64,000 bases of DNA from an uncultured Methanomicrobiales archaeon (lineage in GTDB: Archaea > Halobacteriota > Methanomicrobia > Methanomicrobiales > Methanospirillaceae), in assembly GCA_903832665.1 (NCBI GenBank), contig CAILCG010000016.1, positions 124,001 to 188,000 on the forward strand, given 5' to 3'. The translations under genes were made by a program, and so were the position numbers. Each line of letters begins with the position of its first letter. Within the stretch, counting starts at the first letter, position 1. Below, one piece after another: positions 28,719 to 37,677 of the stretch. Under the pieces are notes generated by a model. That model searched no databases and was not told where the DNA came from. It saw only the letters and a program-made list of their open reading frames with translations.

Positions 28719-29222
28719 TCAGGCCAGCGCCGGGACCGTATCGGCCCACGTCTCGACCTTTGTCCGGATGCTGTCATCCGAGTAGGACGTGAGGCTCACA
28801 TTCTCACGGCCCAACGTCACCATGTAGAGTTCCCCATTGGGATCCCGGCACCGGATGGTGGCGGAGTAGGTCTCGTTATCGAGATCCCGTACGGGAGTTC
28901 CCGCATGGGCGGTTGTCAGGGCCGCACTCGCGAGGAGTGCTGCTGCGCCGGCATTGAATCCAGCGACCGAGTTGAATTTCACGTTGTCAGTTCCCACGGT
29001 CTTGGCATCCGCATCCTGGTAAAAGATCTTTGCAACGTAGGTCTCCTTGGTCTTCTCGACTGCCGGGTGATCCACTCCTGCGGTAGTGTAGGCTACGCAC
29101 CCGAACGGGTTGTCCGTCAGGACCGACTGGACGATTGTGTTGAATGCTGCAACATCCGCAATCGGGTTTGCCAGCTGGCGGATCGCGGTCTTTACGATGG
29201 TTTTTTGTATGAAATCTGCCAT
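28719..29222 (-). CDS. Unrecognised soluble protein, 167 residues
   Basis: The protein begins MADFIQKTIVKTAIRQLANP. It has helical and beta segments, a central Ala-rich stretch (GFNAGAAALLASAALTTAH) and a C-terminal part that reads as beta strands (SATIRCRDPNGELYMVTLGR), ending TWADTVPALA. There is no signal peptide or membrane helix. A ribosome-binding site (AAGGTG) lies about 12 bases before the ATG. The leader upstream contains three consecutive hairpins (29277-29368), and beyond that lie the 258-bp repeats. An abundant self-assembling or virion-type protein is one guess from composition and context, but nothing in the sequence proves it. Same orientation as the 28448-27244 set, 270 bases upstream. 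Confidence 0.75.
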   Translation of the reverse strand: MADFIQKTIVKTAIRQLANPIADVAAFNTIVQSVLTDNPFGCVAYTTAGVDHPAVEKTKETYVAKIFYQDADAKTVGTDNVKFNSVAGFNAGAAALLASAALTTAHAGTPVRDLDNETYSATIRCRDPNGELYMVTLGRENVSLTSYSDDSIRTKVETWADTVPALA

Positions 29223-29276
29223 ATTTTGTTTTCACCTTGTTTTTTTTGAAAGGTTCATTCAGAACCCTGATACTGA

Positions 29277-29368
29277 GAAGAACCGTTTGTGGTTCTTCGA
29301 TGGTTTCAGGATCCGCTCCGCGGATCCCCATTTACGGTTTTTCTGGGAATGTCTGCGCAAACATTCCC
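29277..29368 (-). promoter_or_regulatory. Leader with three consecutive perfect hairpins
   Basis: Three inverted repeats follow each other. GAAGAACC/GGTTCTTC (29277-29298) has a six-base loop, GGATCCGC/GCGGATCC (29309-29327) a three-base loop, and GGGAATGT/ACATTCCC (29345-29368) an eight-base loop. They lie 55-146 bases upstream of the 29222 gene, so they would be in its 5' leader or promoter zone. This could be a structured mRNA leader or protein-binding sites; no known riboswitch class is recognised. Confidence 0.55.
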
Positions 29369-29667
29369 GAATGGGAGAGTATTTCTCCTTCGTCGCTGGG
29401 CCCTTTGACATATCACTATGGGACGCCGGAGGAGATGGGTCTGGCTGAATAAATTTTCAGAGTCCGAATTGGAAGATAATGAGGGAATTTGAGGAAAATC
29501 CGGGGTTCCCTGCCAGCCGGATGATTTCGCAAAAATGGGAATATAGTAGCCGGTTTACTCCCACTCTTGGGCAGTGCTCTCATTTTTTGAAAACAGTCAG
29601 TTATTGCCCCACGTTCCTTGTATCGATCACACGCTTCTATAAGAAACCCTGATCCCCCGGTGTTTTT

Positions 29668-30360
29668 GCCTTCCAAATATTGCTAATTATAACAGGAAAA
29701 CTCCGACGTAAAACTATACCCGTCTGATTGAATTATTACCGCATTTTTTCGAATAATTACCTCAAGCCAGGAAAAAATGAATAATCGGAGCCCGTATTGG
29801 CCTTATTTATGAGGTACCCCCCAATGGCAGTTGAAAAGTGATTTCATCCAAAAATGGATCACATATTGCCCATATTTCTGGTTCAGGGAATGATTACCTC
29901 CTGAACTATGGGCCCCGGGCGTTTCCGCCTTCCAAATACTGCTAATTATGACCGGCAAAATTCCGACGTAAAACCATACCCGTCTGATTGAATTATTACC
30001 TCATTTTCCCGAATTATTACCTTAAGTCCGGGAAAAATGAATAATCGGAGCCCGTATTGGCCTTATTTATGAGGTACCCCCATGGCAGTTGAAAAGTGAG
30101 TTCTTCTAAAAATGGATCCTATAGTGCCCATATTTCTGGTTCAGGGAATGATTACCTCATGAACTATGGGCCCCGGGCGTTTTCGCCTTCCAAATACTGC
30201 TAATTATTACCTCTGATTCACCGACGTAAAATCATACCAGTCTGATTGAATTATTGCCCCATTTTCCCGAATTATTACCTCAAGAACGGGAAAAATGACT
30301 AATACGGGCCCGTATAGGCCTTATTTCGGAAGGACTCCTGTTTCTTAAAAAGTGAGTAAT
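29668..30360. repeat. Three tandem 258-bp non-coding units with iteron-like motifs
   Basis: The phrase GCCTTCCAAATA(T/C)TGCTAAT recurs at 29668, 29927 and 30185, so the period is 258-259 bp; the third unit is partial. Within the units, the motif GAATNATTACCTC or close variants occurs about nine times (29730, 29751, 29888, 29990, 30011, 30146, 30201, 30248, 30269). The blocks CGTCTGATTGAATTATT, CGTATTGGCCTTATTTATGA and ATGGGCCCCGGGCGTTT are also shared. No open frame is conserved across units. Dense short direct repeats in AT-rich sequence resemble replication-origin iterons or multi-site operators. Confidence 0.85.
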
Positions 30361-30503
30361 CCCGATCCAAGGATCCTTACTCCCCGGAAAAAGCCTCATT
30401 CGTTGGGGGAGAGGGAAAATCGTGGAATTACCATCGCAAGTCTTACAGGAGAGATGGCAGGTGAAGGGTAAAAAATATTTTTTTCTCCGGACCACGTTCC
30501 GCC

Positions 30504-30878
30504 TTACAGCGCGACTGCGGTTTTCCCGGAAAGGGGCTGACCGTCCTGTCCCAGTTCAACGAGGCTTTCGCTGGTAAGGCGGAAAAACCGCCATGTGCCG
30601 TGCCTTGAGCGGAGCCAGAGCTCCCGCGAGATGGCATCATGCCTCGTGACCCTGCGGAGCTGGAGAAGTTCATCCTGGAACTCCACCATAAGTTCCGCGA
30701 CCGGTGCATGGATCCGTGAACAATAGGAGACCCGAACAAACGCTACCGGTAGTGCAAAGACGATCGCAAAATCATACAGGCTTTCCGGGCCACACCCGGC
30801 AACCTGGATTGTCCCTCGCTGACGTGCAATGGGGATCGAATCGGCCAGTGTCCGGCGTGACGGGGGTCCCCGGCTCAT
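30504..30878 (-). CDS. Hypothetical protein, 124 residues, coupled to upstream gene
   Basis: The start ATG overlaps the stop of the 89-residue gene upstream (ATGA arrangement, four bases), so the two form an operon. The C-terminal two thirds look like a compact alpha/beta domain: FVRVSYCSRIHAPVAELM, then EFQDELLQLRRV, then RELWLRSRHGTWRFFRLT and VELGQDGQPL. The order of acidic and basic residues (D-F-A-I, E-F-Q-D, W-R-F-F-R) is faintly like small PD-(D/E)xK nucleases, but the key ExK is not evident. Similar small proteins appear in other Methanomicrobiales as far as I recall; function is not known. The first 25 residues are Arg/Ser-rich and may not be part of the fold. Confidence 0.65.
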   Translation of the reverse strand: MSRGPPSRRTLADSIPIARQRGTIQVAGCGPESLYDFAIVFALPVAFVRVSYCSRIHAPVAELMVEFQDELLQLRRVTRHDAISRELWLRSRHGTWRFFRLTSESLVELGQDGQPLSGKTAVAL

Positions 30879-31144
30879 GCGGTTCTCCCGAAATCCGGTT
30901 CTCCGGTACTGTGCCGGAGTTCCGGTAAGGAATTCCCGGCTTCCGCCAGTCTCGCAACCCTCACCGGGGCAAGCTCTTTTGGCAGGGATTTTGTCCGGAC
31001 GGATACATTGTAATGATGCCAGTGGGTCCGCTTTACGCTGATGCGATACACCGAATCGCCTGTCCGGTAGATCTGCCGGGCGATCGTATGGGGCAGGAGG
31101 TAGAGCGGGACTTCCCCTTCAGTCACGAATCTGCTCTTCGGCAT
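30875..31144 (-). CDS. Hypothetical basic protein, 89 residues
   Basis: The product starts MPKSRFVTEGEVPLYLLP and is basic, with alternating hydrophobic residues (DSVYRISVKRTHWHHYNVSV) suggesting a short beta-rich domain that could bind nucleic acid. No family is recognised. It overlaps the next gene by four bases. It lies in the same reverse-strand island as the 27-29 kb genes, across the iteron-like repeats. The C-terminal 20 residues are low complexity. Confidence 0.55.
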   Translation of the reverse strand: MPKSRFVTEGEVPLYLLPHTIARQIYRTGDSVYRISVKRTHWHHYNVSVRTKSLPKELAPVRVARLAEAGNSLPELRHSTGEPDFGRTA

Positions 31145-31193
31145 CCTGTTTTTCGCCTCCCGTAAGTTTCACTGCCTCTTCTGCTCATTGCCA

Positions 31194-31418
31194 TCATCTA
31201 CCCCATCCGGTTTCCCGGTCTTTTTCCTGCCGGATGGATCGTATATCCGTTCCGGGACTTTCTGTCCGGATCAAACCTCCATCCGGGTAAAATGTCGGTA
31301 CTCTCTCGATAATCTCAACGGTATCCTGCCGGACACCGTCAATTCCGTTCTGTTCTCTCGGTGTGAGTTGTATGCTATCACTTCCCTTCTTCCCACCCCG
31401 GGGCCGGGAACATTTCAT
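31194..31418 (-). CDS. Doubtful 74-residue hydrophilic frame
   Basis: This frame precedes the 31144-30504 pair on the same strand. The product is very hydrophilic (REQNGIDGVRQDTVEIIERV). No ribosome-binding site is visible and the opposite strand is also open for 84 codons, so this is weak. If real, it would be the first gene of the small operon. Confidence 0.25.
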   Translation of the reverse strand: MKCSRPRGGKKGSDSIQLTPREQNGIDGVRQDTVEIIERVPTFYPDGGLIRTESPGTDIRSIRQEKDRETGWGR

Positions 31419-31566
31419 AAGGATTTACTAAAATTATCCTAACCCCCGGGTGGACCGGGTCTGGTGAAGTTCGTCGCTTCCCGGACCCGGACTCTCTTTT
31501 CGGGACAACCCCCGGCTGTCCACAAATGGGGATTACATAAAGGGAGATATCGTAAAAGTACTTTTT

Positions 31567-31728
31567 GTGTACCTCATCCTGGTTGGCATTGTGCTCACGA
31601 TATTTACTTCGATCACCTTTGCTGACCCGAATTTTGCCCTGTCGGCAGTTATCCTCGCACTACCGGCATGGTTCCTGGTACGGAAGGCAAAAGCCCGGTG
31701 GGATGCAGTGGATCCGGCCGTATTCTGA
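31567..31728 (+). CDS. Small membrane protein, 53 residues
   Basis: From GTG at 31567 the product reads as a hydrophobic helix (VYLILVGIVLTIFTSITFAD), a second hydrophobic segment (ALSAVILALPAWFLV) and a basic tail (RKAKARWDAVDPAVF). The frame is open upstream to 31537, near a GGAGAT sequence, but no ATG is in frame there, so the start is uncertain. The 3' 105 bases are duplicated at 33219-33323 in degraded form. The similarity between the copies follows the reading frame, which supports coding. Function is unknown. Confidence 0.5.
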   Translation: MYLILVGIVLTIFTSITFADPNFALSAVILALPAWFLVRKAKARWDAVDPAVF

Positions 31729-32139
31729 AAAAAACTGGAGTGAATGAAAGGACGCTATTTTTTCCCAAATACGTTTCCTTGAGATTCACCCGTTCATTGT
31801 AAAACATTTTCAAGGATGCCAAAAACGTATAATAACAGGATCTATCCTCCGCTCTTCATCGGCATGATATTCCTGCGTCACAGCAGAAAAAAGGTTAACC
31901 CTGTTTTCCCAACGGGAGACAATGTCAGTATCCACGCGAATGCAGCGTTCTCCCGGGAGTAGGCGATACGATTTAATCAGTGCCATAATCGGAAAAGATA
32001 TTTTGTTGCAGTGATTCGATCATCCAGTGGAGAAGGGAAAACGGAATGATTATTTCCATCCCACCAAAGTTTTATTGCGTTCTGACGTTTCGAGCGAGAT
32101 CTTAAGGTAAGAATTTTTAAAAAAATATCTTTCATATCA
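31729..32139 (+). other. Intergenic stretch, no gene seen
   Basis: About 410 AT-rich bases between the 53-residue membrane gene and the convergent epimerase. One weak reverse frame (31977-32177) overlaps the epimerase 3' end and lacks any motif. I see no structured element. Confidence 0.5.
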
Positions 32140-33201
<1,062 letters not shown>

Positions 33202-33218
33202 CTATACCGTGCACCCCC

Positions 33219-33323
33219 GACCCGTACGTTGCCCTGTCGGCAGTTATCCTCGCACTACTTGCATGACTCCTGGTACGGAAGGCAAAAGCCCGGTGGGATG
33301 CAGTGGATCCGGCAGGATTCTAA
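33219..33323 (+). pseudogene. Degraded duplicate of the 53-residue membrane-protein gene
   Basis: This segment matches 31624-31728 almost base for base (GCCCTGTCGGCAGTTATCCT and GAAGGCAAAAGCCCGGTGGG are identical). It carries a TGA in the middle (GCA TGA CTC for GCA TGG TTC) and lacks the 5' half. Both copies are in the same direction and bracket the epimerase gene. Confidence 0.75.
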
Positions 33324-33375
33324 CCTTTTTGACATGCGGATTATCTTAAATAGATCCACGGCACTAGTGCAGACT

Positions 33376-33776
33376 ATGCCACTCATGGAATGGACCGAAG
33401 AACTGGGAGTCCGGGTTACCGAGATCGACAACCAGCACAAGAAACTCATCGGCCTCATCACCAAGCTGCACGATGCAATGCGGGCAGGGAAAACAGGCGC
33501 TCGGAGGAACACTCCAGGAACTTGCGGCCTACAGTCTACCACTTCCAGGCCAAAGAAAAATACATGCAGCAGTTCAACTATCCCGGGTATCTCAAGCATA
33601 AAGCTGCCCACGCCACTTTCGTAAAGAAAATTACCGATTTCCAGAAGGATTTTGCCAGCAATCGCCTAGGAATTACGCTTGACCTGATTAATTTTCTCAA
33701 GGACTGGGTAAACAATCATATCAGAGAGACCGATAAGCAGTACTCGGCATTGTTCAATGCAAAAGGGCTGGTATAA
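33376..33776 (+). pseudogene. Bacteriohemerythrin gene with two frameshifts
   Basis: Hemerythrins bind O2 at a di-iron site in a four-helix bundle. The N-terminal part (MEWTEELGVRVTEIDNQHKK) and the C-terminal part (YPGYLKHKAAHATFVKKITD, WVNNHIRETDKQY) are clear and hold iron-ligand His residues. Between them the frame shifts twice by one extra base. The first is near 33489-33495 (a run of four A where three would read AGKQALGGTLQELAAY). The second is near 33531-33536, after AAY, returning to YHFQA. In the second helix the ligand Glu expected four residues after His reads as Lys (HFQAKEKY). Both the shifts and the altered ligand argue for a decayed gene; sequencing error remains possible for the shifts. 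Confidence 0.8.
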
Positions 33777-33975
33777 GGTCAATGGGATGGACCATCCCCG
33801 GCACCGGGCGGGGAGATGACCAGGAGAAACAGACCGGTATCCACTTCCTAGCAGATGAGAGGATGATTCAGGTACCGGGCGGGAAATGCAGGGTTGAGTG
33901 TTGACAACGCAATTATCCTTTTTCCTGTCAGCATCGTAATGTTTTATTCCAGGAAACACGCAATCCGACATACCT

Positions 33976-34521
33976 ATGGGAAAGGTCATTGTCTTTATCG
34001 CTGCCAGTCTCGACGGTTTCATTGCCCGGAAGGATGATGATATCTCCTGGCTCGATGCGTTCAGCGCCAGTGGCGAAGACTATGGATTTGGGAAATTTAT
34101 CCAATCCGCAGGCACGGCAGTGATGGGAGCCGGGACATATGAGCAGTCGCTTGCCCACCCGGAGCGGCTCCTGAAGGGCCTGAAAAATTATATTCTCACC
34201 AGCAGGTCTCTGCCCCGGGTGCCGGGAATGAATACGGAATTCTGGCACGACTCCCTCCCGGCGCTTGTAGGGAAAATACGGCAGGAATCAGAGAGAGATA
34301 TTTACCTTGTTGGCGGTGGCCAGGTGATCTCCCGGTTTCTATATGAGGGCCTCGTTGACGAGGTCCACCTCTTCCTCGTCCCGGTGATCCTGGGGGAGGG
34401 CATCCCGCTCTTCACGGGGCTTTCCCGGGAAATTTCCCTGCAACTTGTCGGGACATTGCCCTACCCTGCCGGCATCGTGAGGCTGCAGTATGTGCCGGAA
34501 CCATCTCCATCGAAACGCTGA
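33976..34521 (+). CDS. RibD C-terminal / dihydrofolate reductase-like protein
   Basis: The 181-residue cytoplasmic protein belongs to the RibD C-terminal/DHFR fold, NADPH-binding reductases of pterin or flavin precursors. Visible family features are the N-terminal strand and SLDGFIARKDDDISWLD (typical 'aaSLDGfIA' motif), VMGAGTYEQ, the nucleotide-binding YLVGGGQVISRFL, and EVHLFLVPVILGEGIPLF near the C-terminus. The length is normal for stand-alone members (about 175-185). Such proteins are often annotated as dihydrofolate reductase, but most have no proven substrate, so I leave the reaction open. The gene is monocistronic, 100 bases ahead of the EVE-domain gene. Confidence 0.88.
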   Translation: MGKVIVFIAASLDGFIARKDDDISWLDAFSASGEDYGFGKFIQSAGTAVMGAGTYEQSLAHPERLLKGLKNYILTSRSLPRVPGMNTEFWHDSLPALVGKIRQESERDIYLVGGGQVISRFLYEGLVDEVHLFLVPVILGEGIPLFTGLSREISLQLVGTLPYPAGIVRLQYVPEPSPSKR

Positions 34522-34623
34522 ACATCCGCAGACACATGAATCGCTGATTCGGCGGGATTTCATAGAATAATATCCCAGGCATTATACCAAGCTATTTTAT
34601 CTGAAAGAAAAGATCGGGTCATT

Positions 34624-35055
34624 ATGGAAACAATGCGATACTGGATCCTTGTGGCATCCCGGGAACACGTGATGCTTGGAGTGGCGGGAGGATTTGCCCA
34701 GGCCGGGCACGGAAAGCGGGCCGGCCTGGCCCGGATGCATGCTGGAGATTGGATCATCTACTCCCCAAAAGAGGTGTACGGGGGAGACGAACCGCTCCAC
34801 GCCTTTACCGCGCTGGGCGAAGTGACGGACGATGAGATTGTGCAGGTCGAGATGTCCCCGGATTTCAAACCCTTCCGGAGGAACGTGAAGTACCGGCTCA
34901 CCGGTACCGTGAAGATCGAACCGCTGATCCAAGACCTGACTTTCATCCGGAATAAGAAGGCGTGGGGCTCTGCCTTCCGTTTCGGGTTGCGGGAGATCCC
35001 AAAAGAGGATTTCGACCGGATTGAGCGGGCATTTGGCGGAAGACCGGCCCAATAA
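34624..35055 (+). CDS. EVE-domain protein
   Basis: The 143-residue protein is an EVE domain (PUA-like fold) that binds modified bases in RNA or DNA in characterised relatives. Evidence is the N-terminal MRYWILVASREHVMLGV, the motif RMHAGDWIIYSPKE, FTALGEVTDDEI, FRRNVKYR in the strand pair, and FGLREIPKEDF near the end. This is the order of the UPF0310 subfamily. It begins at the ATG at 34624 or the one three codons later. There is no fused restriction or YTH partner, so it is a stand-alone reader. The neighbouring RibD-like gene is on the same strand but 102 bases away. Confidence 0.88.
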   Translation: METMRYWILVASREHVMLGVAGGFAQAGHGKRAGLARMHAGDWIIYSPKEVYGGDEPLHAFTALGEVTDDEIVQVEMSPDFKPFRRNVKYRLTGTVKIEPLIQDLTFIRNKKAWGSAFRFGLREIPKEDFDRIERAFGGRPAQ

Positions 35056-35202
35056 TGCTACCGGGGAACAACCGGTCATATTCTCCGTAATGAACCAACC
35101 CAGAACCCGGCACTCCGAGGCACTGGGAACACCGCCAGGTGTCCGGTGTGCAGGGCTATCCTGAAGATGAACAGCCCTGCCGTATCGTTACACCGGGACC
35201 AG

Positions 35203-35577
35203 TCAGCATTTCTCTTCGCAGGAGAAGGCTTCGGCCGGATCTGCGCCACCGCATTTTTCTATGCAGCGTTTGCAGGTGAGGTACTGGGGGGTCGTGACCA
35301 GGCTGCAGGCACCGCCATCCGTACTGCAGAATGCGTACTGACGACACTTGTCCCCCAACTGGTAGACAGCAGTACAGACCTGTGGGGGATTGGCTCCGCA
35401 GGCCAGACTGAGGCCATGATAACTCGTGAACCCGCACCCGGACAGTGCCGGAGTGGCGGGGGTAGCAATCGGGGATACCGGAGGGGCTGTCCCCCCGGGC
35501 CGGGGTGATGTGCAGCCGGCAAACAGCAGCGTGAGCACGACAACACCAGTCATCAGGAGAGCGAGAGCGTATTTCAT
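35203..35577 (-). CDS. Cys-rich lipoprotein
   Basis: The product (124 residues) begins with a signal peptide (MKYALALLMTGVVVLTLLFA) followed by a lipobox-like AGCTS, so the mature protein is probably lipid-anchored outside the cell. A Pro/Thr-rich linker follows. The C-terminal domain has ten Cys residues (GCGFTSYHG, ACGANPPQVC, DKCRQYAFC, GGACSLV, CKRCIEKCGG, FSCEEKC), which suggests several disulfides. I chose the ATG at 35577 over the GTG at 35589 because AGGTG lies nine bases before it. The family is not recognised. It is monocistronic and convergent with the EVE gene. Confidence 0.75.
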   Translation of the reverse strand: MKYALALLMTGVVVLTLLFAGCTSPRPGGTAPPVSPIATPATPALSGCGFTSYHGLSLACGANPPQVCTAVYQLGDKCRQYAFCSTDGGACSLVTTPQYLTCKRCIEKCGGADPAEAFSCEEKC

Positions 35578-35680
35578 GATGGATTTCACCTAATTCCCGG
35601 ATACACAGATTCCCGTGCTGATATATAGTATTTATCCGGGAACGAGAGATCCCCAATCATTTTTTTTCAAGACCGGGAAA

Positions 35681-35908
35681 TTACACGACAACCTGTTTTG
35701 TCCGGAACTGGGTCCGGACTTTCTCGGAAAAGAACTTTCCCATCTCACCGGAATGCATGAAATCCTTATAAATTTTCAAAGGAACCCCGGAATACTGGTA
35801 CACGAGTCCTGTGCTGAATTCGATCTCCAGGATTTTGGTAAGCTCGTCATATCCCACCGAGCGCAAAATAACAGACTTAACGGACTGTCTTTCCAAAGGT
35901 ATCACCAC
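35681..35908 (-). CDS. KTSC-domain protein
   Basis: The 75-residue protein consists of one KTSC domain, named for a conserved KTSC stretch and related to a part of lysyl-tRNA synthetase-linked proteins. Diagnostic phrases are SVILRSVGYDELTKILEIEF, VYQYSGVP and IYKDFMHSGEMGKFF. The domain is often found as a stand-alone protein in phages and prokaryotes and may bind RNA; the exact role is unknown. The length covers the whole domain. There is no operon partner. Confidence 0.85.
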   Translation of the reverse strand: MVIPLERQSVKSVILRSVGYDELTKILEIEFSTGLVYQYSGVPLKIYKDFMHSGEMGKFFSEKVRTQFRTKQVVV

Positions 35909-36397
35909 TGCCTTACAGGAGCGCTGGAGAGTTAAGGGTTTTTATAAAAACAATCAAATCGGCAATGCAGCGCGACTCGTCTCCCTACTTTGCACTACCC
36001 GGTCCGCTTTTTTACAAGGAGGCTCGTCACACCGCAAAGGTAACGAAAATGTTTCGGCCGGGTGGGCGTGCTTAAAAAAACTACCCGTTACAGATCGCTT
36101 TGTCCTTTTATTTTTATGGGAAATCGTTAAAAAGAAACACGCAATCGCCCATGGGGGCCCCGATGGGAAGAGATGGAGTTATTCTCACAGTGGCCGAAAG
36201 AGAAGATACAGACAAAAGAAAAATGAAGATTTCGACGTAGAGGGAAAAACCTGCCTGGTACGGCATTTTTCTGAAAAGGGCTGACGAGAAAAGCACGCGG
36301 GGGCGGTTGCCGGGTATCGCGAAGAAACGAACAAATTATCGGTTATACGTCTGCCAGCACCCGCTCCGCCCGCATCTTCCTCTCCTGCCACGCCGGC
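35909..36397 (+). other. Intergenic stretch with a weak short frame
   Basis: About 490 bases. A TATA-like TTTTTATAAAAAC occurs near 35939, divergent from the KTSC gene, and is followed by a frame of about 37 codons (MQRDSSPYFALPGPLFYKEA...). This frame has no ribosome-binding site, so a transcript, possibly non-coding, is only a guess. No repeat copy is present. Confidence 0.3.
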
Positions 36398-36871
36398 TCA
36401 GCCGGGAGCGTCTCCCGTGTCCTCGTCCTTAAGAAAGATCGTCTGCCACGAGACCCGCCCCTCTTCAACCGCTTTTTTGATCAACGTCTCTTCCCGGGTA
36501 AGCCTGCCTTTTCCTTTCTTCACTTCCACCAGCACAATATTGATTCGGTCGCCCCCGTCATCCTTTACGGAAGTGTACCCGTCAAAGACCACGAAATCGA
36601 TCGGGTTGCCAATGAACCGTGCATCCGCAGAAGAGAAGGGAAAGTCCGGAAGGAGCGGCCCCATCTGTTCCGAGATCCTCCCCTTGAGCGTTGATCGGGA
36701 GCGGTTGACCGAATCCTTCCGTATCGTGCTCGTGCACTCAATCTTCCAGCGCTCGAGATCGTTTCTTGCCTGAGCTTCGATAGCCCCGATCTGCAGGCGG
36801 AAGAAGAAGTAGGCAGCAACGATCCCGAGAATGAACATAACAAAGGGAACAAGAATGTCGGTAAAAGTCAT
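36398..36871 (-). CDS. Membrane-anchored PD-(D/E)xK nuclease-like protein (Holliday-junction-resolvase-related)
   Basis: The 157-residue protein has one N-terminal transmembrane helix (residues about 5-26) followed by a helical linker and a nuclease-like core. The core shows SEQMGPLLPDFPFSSADARF, GNPIDFVVFDGY with the candidate metal Asp, and VLVEVKKGKGRLTREE, the E-x-K motif of PD-(D/E)xK enzymes. This layout matches the small group annotated as endonucleases related to archaeal Holliday junction resolvases (Endonuc_Holl). Known members carry the same membrane helix, so a membrane-bound DNA-processing role is inferred. The gene is monocistronic. Confidence 0.82.
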   Translation of the reverse strand: MTFTDILVPFVMFILGIVAAYFFFRLQIGAIEAQARNDLERWKIECTSTIRKDSVNRSRSTLKGRISEQMGPLLPDFPFSSADARFIGNPIDFVVFDGYTSVKDDGGDRINIVLVEVKKGKGRLTREETLIKKAVEEGRVSWQTIFLKDEDTGDAPG

Positions 36872-37032
36872 GACTATTTTGTGAGCGGGACGGGTATAGA
36901 AAGGATATGAGCAGGGGGTGAAGGTGATCTGATTCGCAACCGGGTGATGAGAACACAGGCAATTTTGGGGACGGTCACAGCATTATTACCGCGTCCGTAA
37001 GTTTTTTACCATTCCATCACGGTATATCGTCA

Positions 37033-37677
37033 ATGGACAGGATGACGGAAAGAGCCCGGCCAGCGATCGATCTCATCTTTGCGGTTATTCTCCTGATAGC
37101 AACGCTTTCTACCGCGTTCTGTGTATACCAGGCGACCCGGTGGAACGGGTTCCAGGCGATCGATTTCGGGGAGTCGTCACAGCTCCTGACAGAGTCGATT
37201 CGGGCAACGAGCACCGCTGACTCCCAGGTGGTCATCGATGTCCAGATGTTCACCAGCTGGGTGAATGCGGTGAGCAAGGGGGATCGTGTCCAGGCTGCTT
37301 TCCTCAAGGAACGGTTCCGGGGGGAGTTCCGCCCTGCATTCGATGCCTGGATTGCCGGGGCAAATACGTCTGCAAACCCGATCCCGGCAGGAACTTCGTT
37401 CGATCGTCCCGAATATGCCTTGTCCAAGTACCATGAGAGTGCGGCACTGGAAGAACTGGCCACAGCAGCATTCGACCGGGGCGTTGATGCAAACACGAAC
37501 GGGGACCAGTACATCTCAAACACGGTCCTCTTTGCCATTGTCCTCTTCTTCTGCGGAGTATATTCCCGGTGGGAGTCGATTCGGATACGGGCTGCATTGC
37601 TCGTTGTCACGCTGTTCATATTATCAGGTGCGATAGCTTCGCTGGGATCCCTCCTGTTAAGAGTGGGATATGTATGA
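37033..37677 (+). CDS. Unrecognised membrane protein, 214 residues
   Basis: An N-terminal transmembrane helix (residues about 13-33) is followed by a soluble, mainly helical domain of about 130 residues. It includes the phrases FGESSQLLTESIRATSTADS, FTSWVNAVSKGDRVQAAFLK and RPEYALSKYHESAALEELA. Two more helices close the protein (about residues 160-178 and 188-210). The topology suggests an extracytoplasmic sensor-like domain between membrane anchors, but there is no HAMP, kinase or methyl-accepting module. I do not recognise the family. The start at 37033 gives MDRMTERARP; the internal Met at residue 4 is possible. Confidence 0.8.
   Translation: MDRMTERARPAIDLIFAVILLIATLSTAFCVYQATRWNGFQAIDFGESSQLLTESIRATSTADSQVVIDVQMFTSWVNAVSKGDRVQAAFLKERFRGEFRPAFDAWIAGANTSANPIPAGTSFDRPEYALSKYHESAALEELATAAFDRGVDANTNGDQYISNTVLFAIVLFFCGVYSRWESIRIRAALLVVTLFILSGAIASLGSLLLRVGYV

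Noticed and set aside
29668-30360. CRISPR array
   Set aside because: The units are about 258 bp and nearly continuous, not short repeats with unique spacers, and no cas genes are near.
33219-33323. Selenocysteine at the TGA in the duplicated membrane-protein fragment
   Set aside because: The 5' half of the gene is missing, the other copy has TGG at this place, and no SECIS-like structure is evident. It is a plain nonsense mutation in a fragment.
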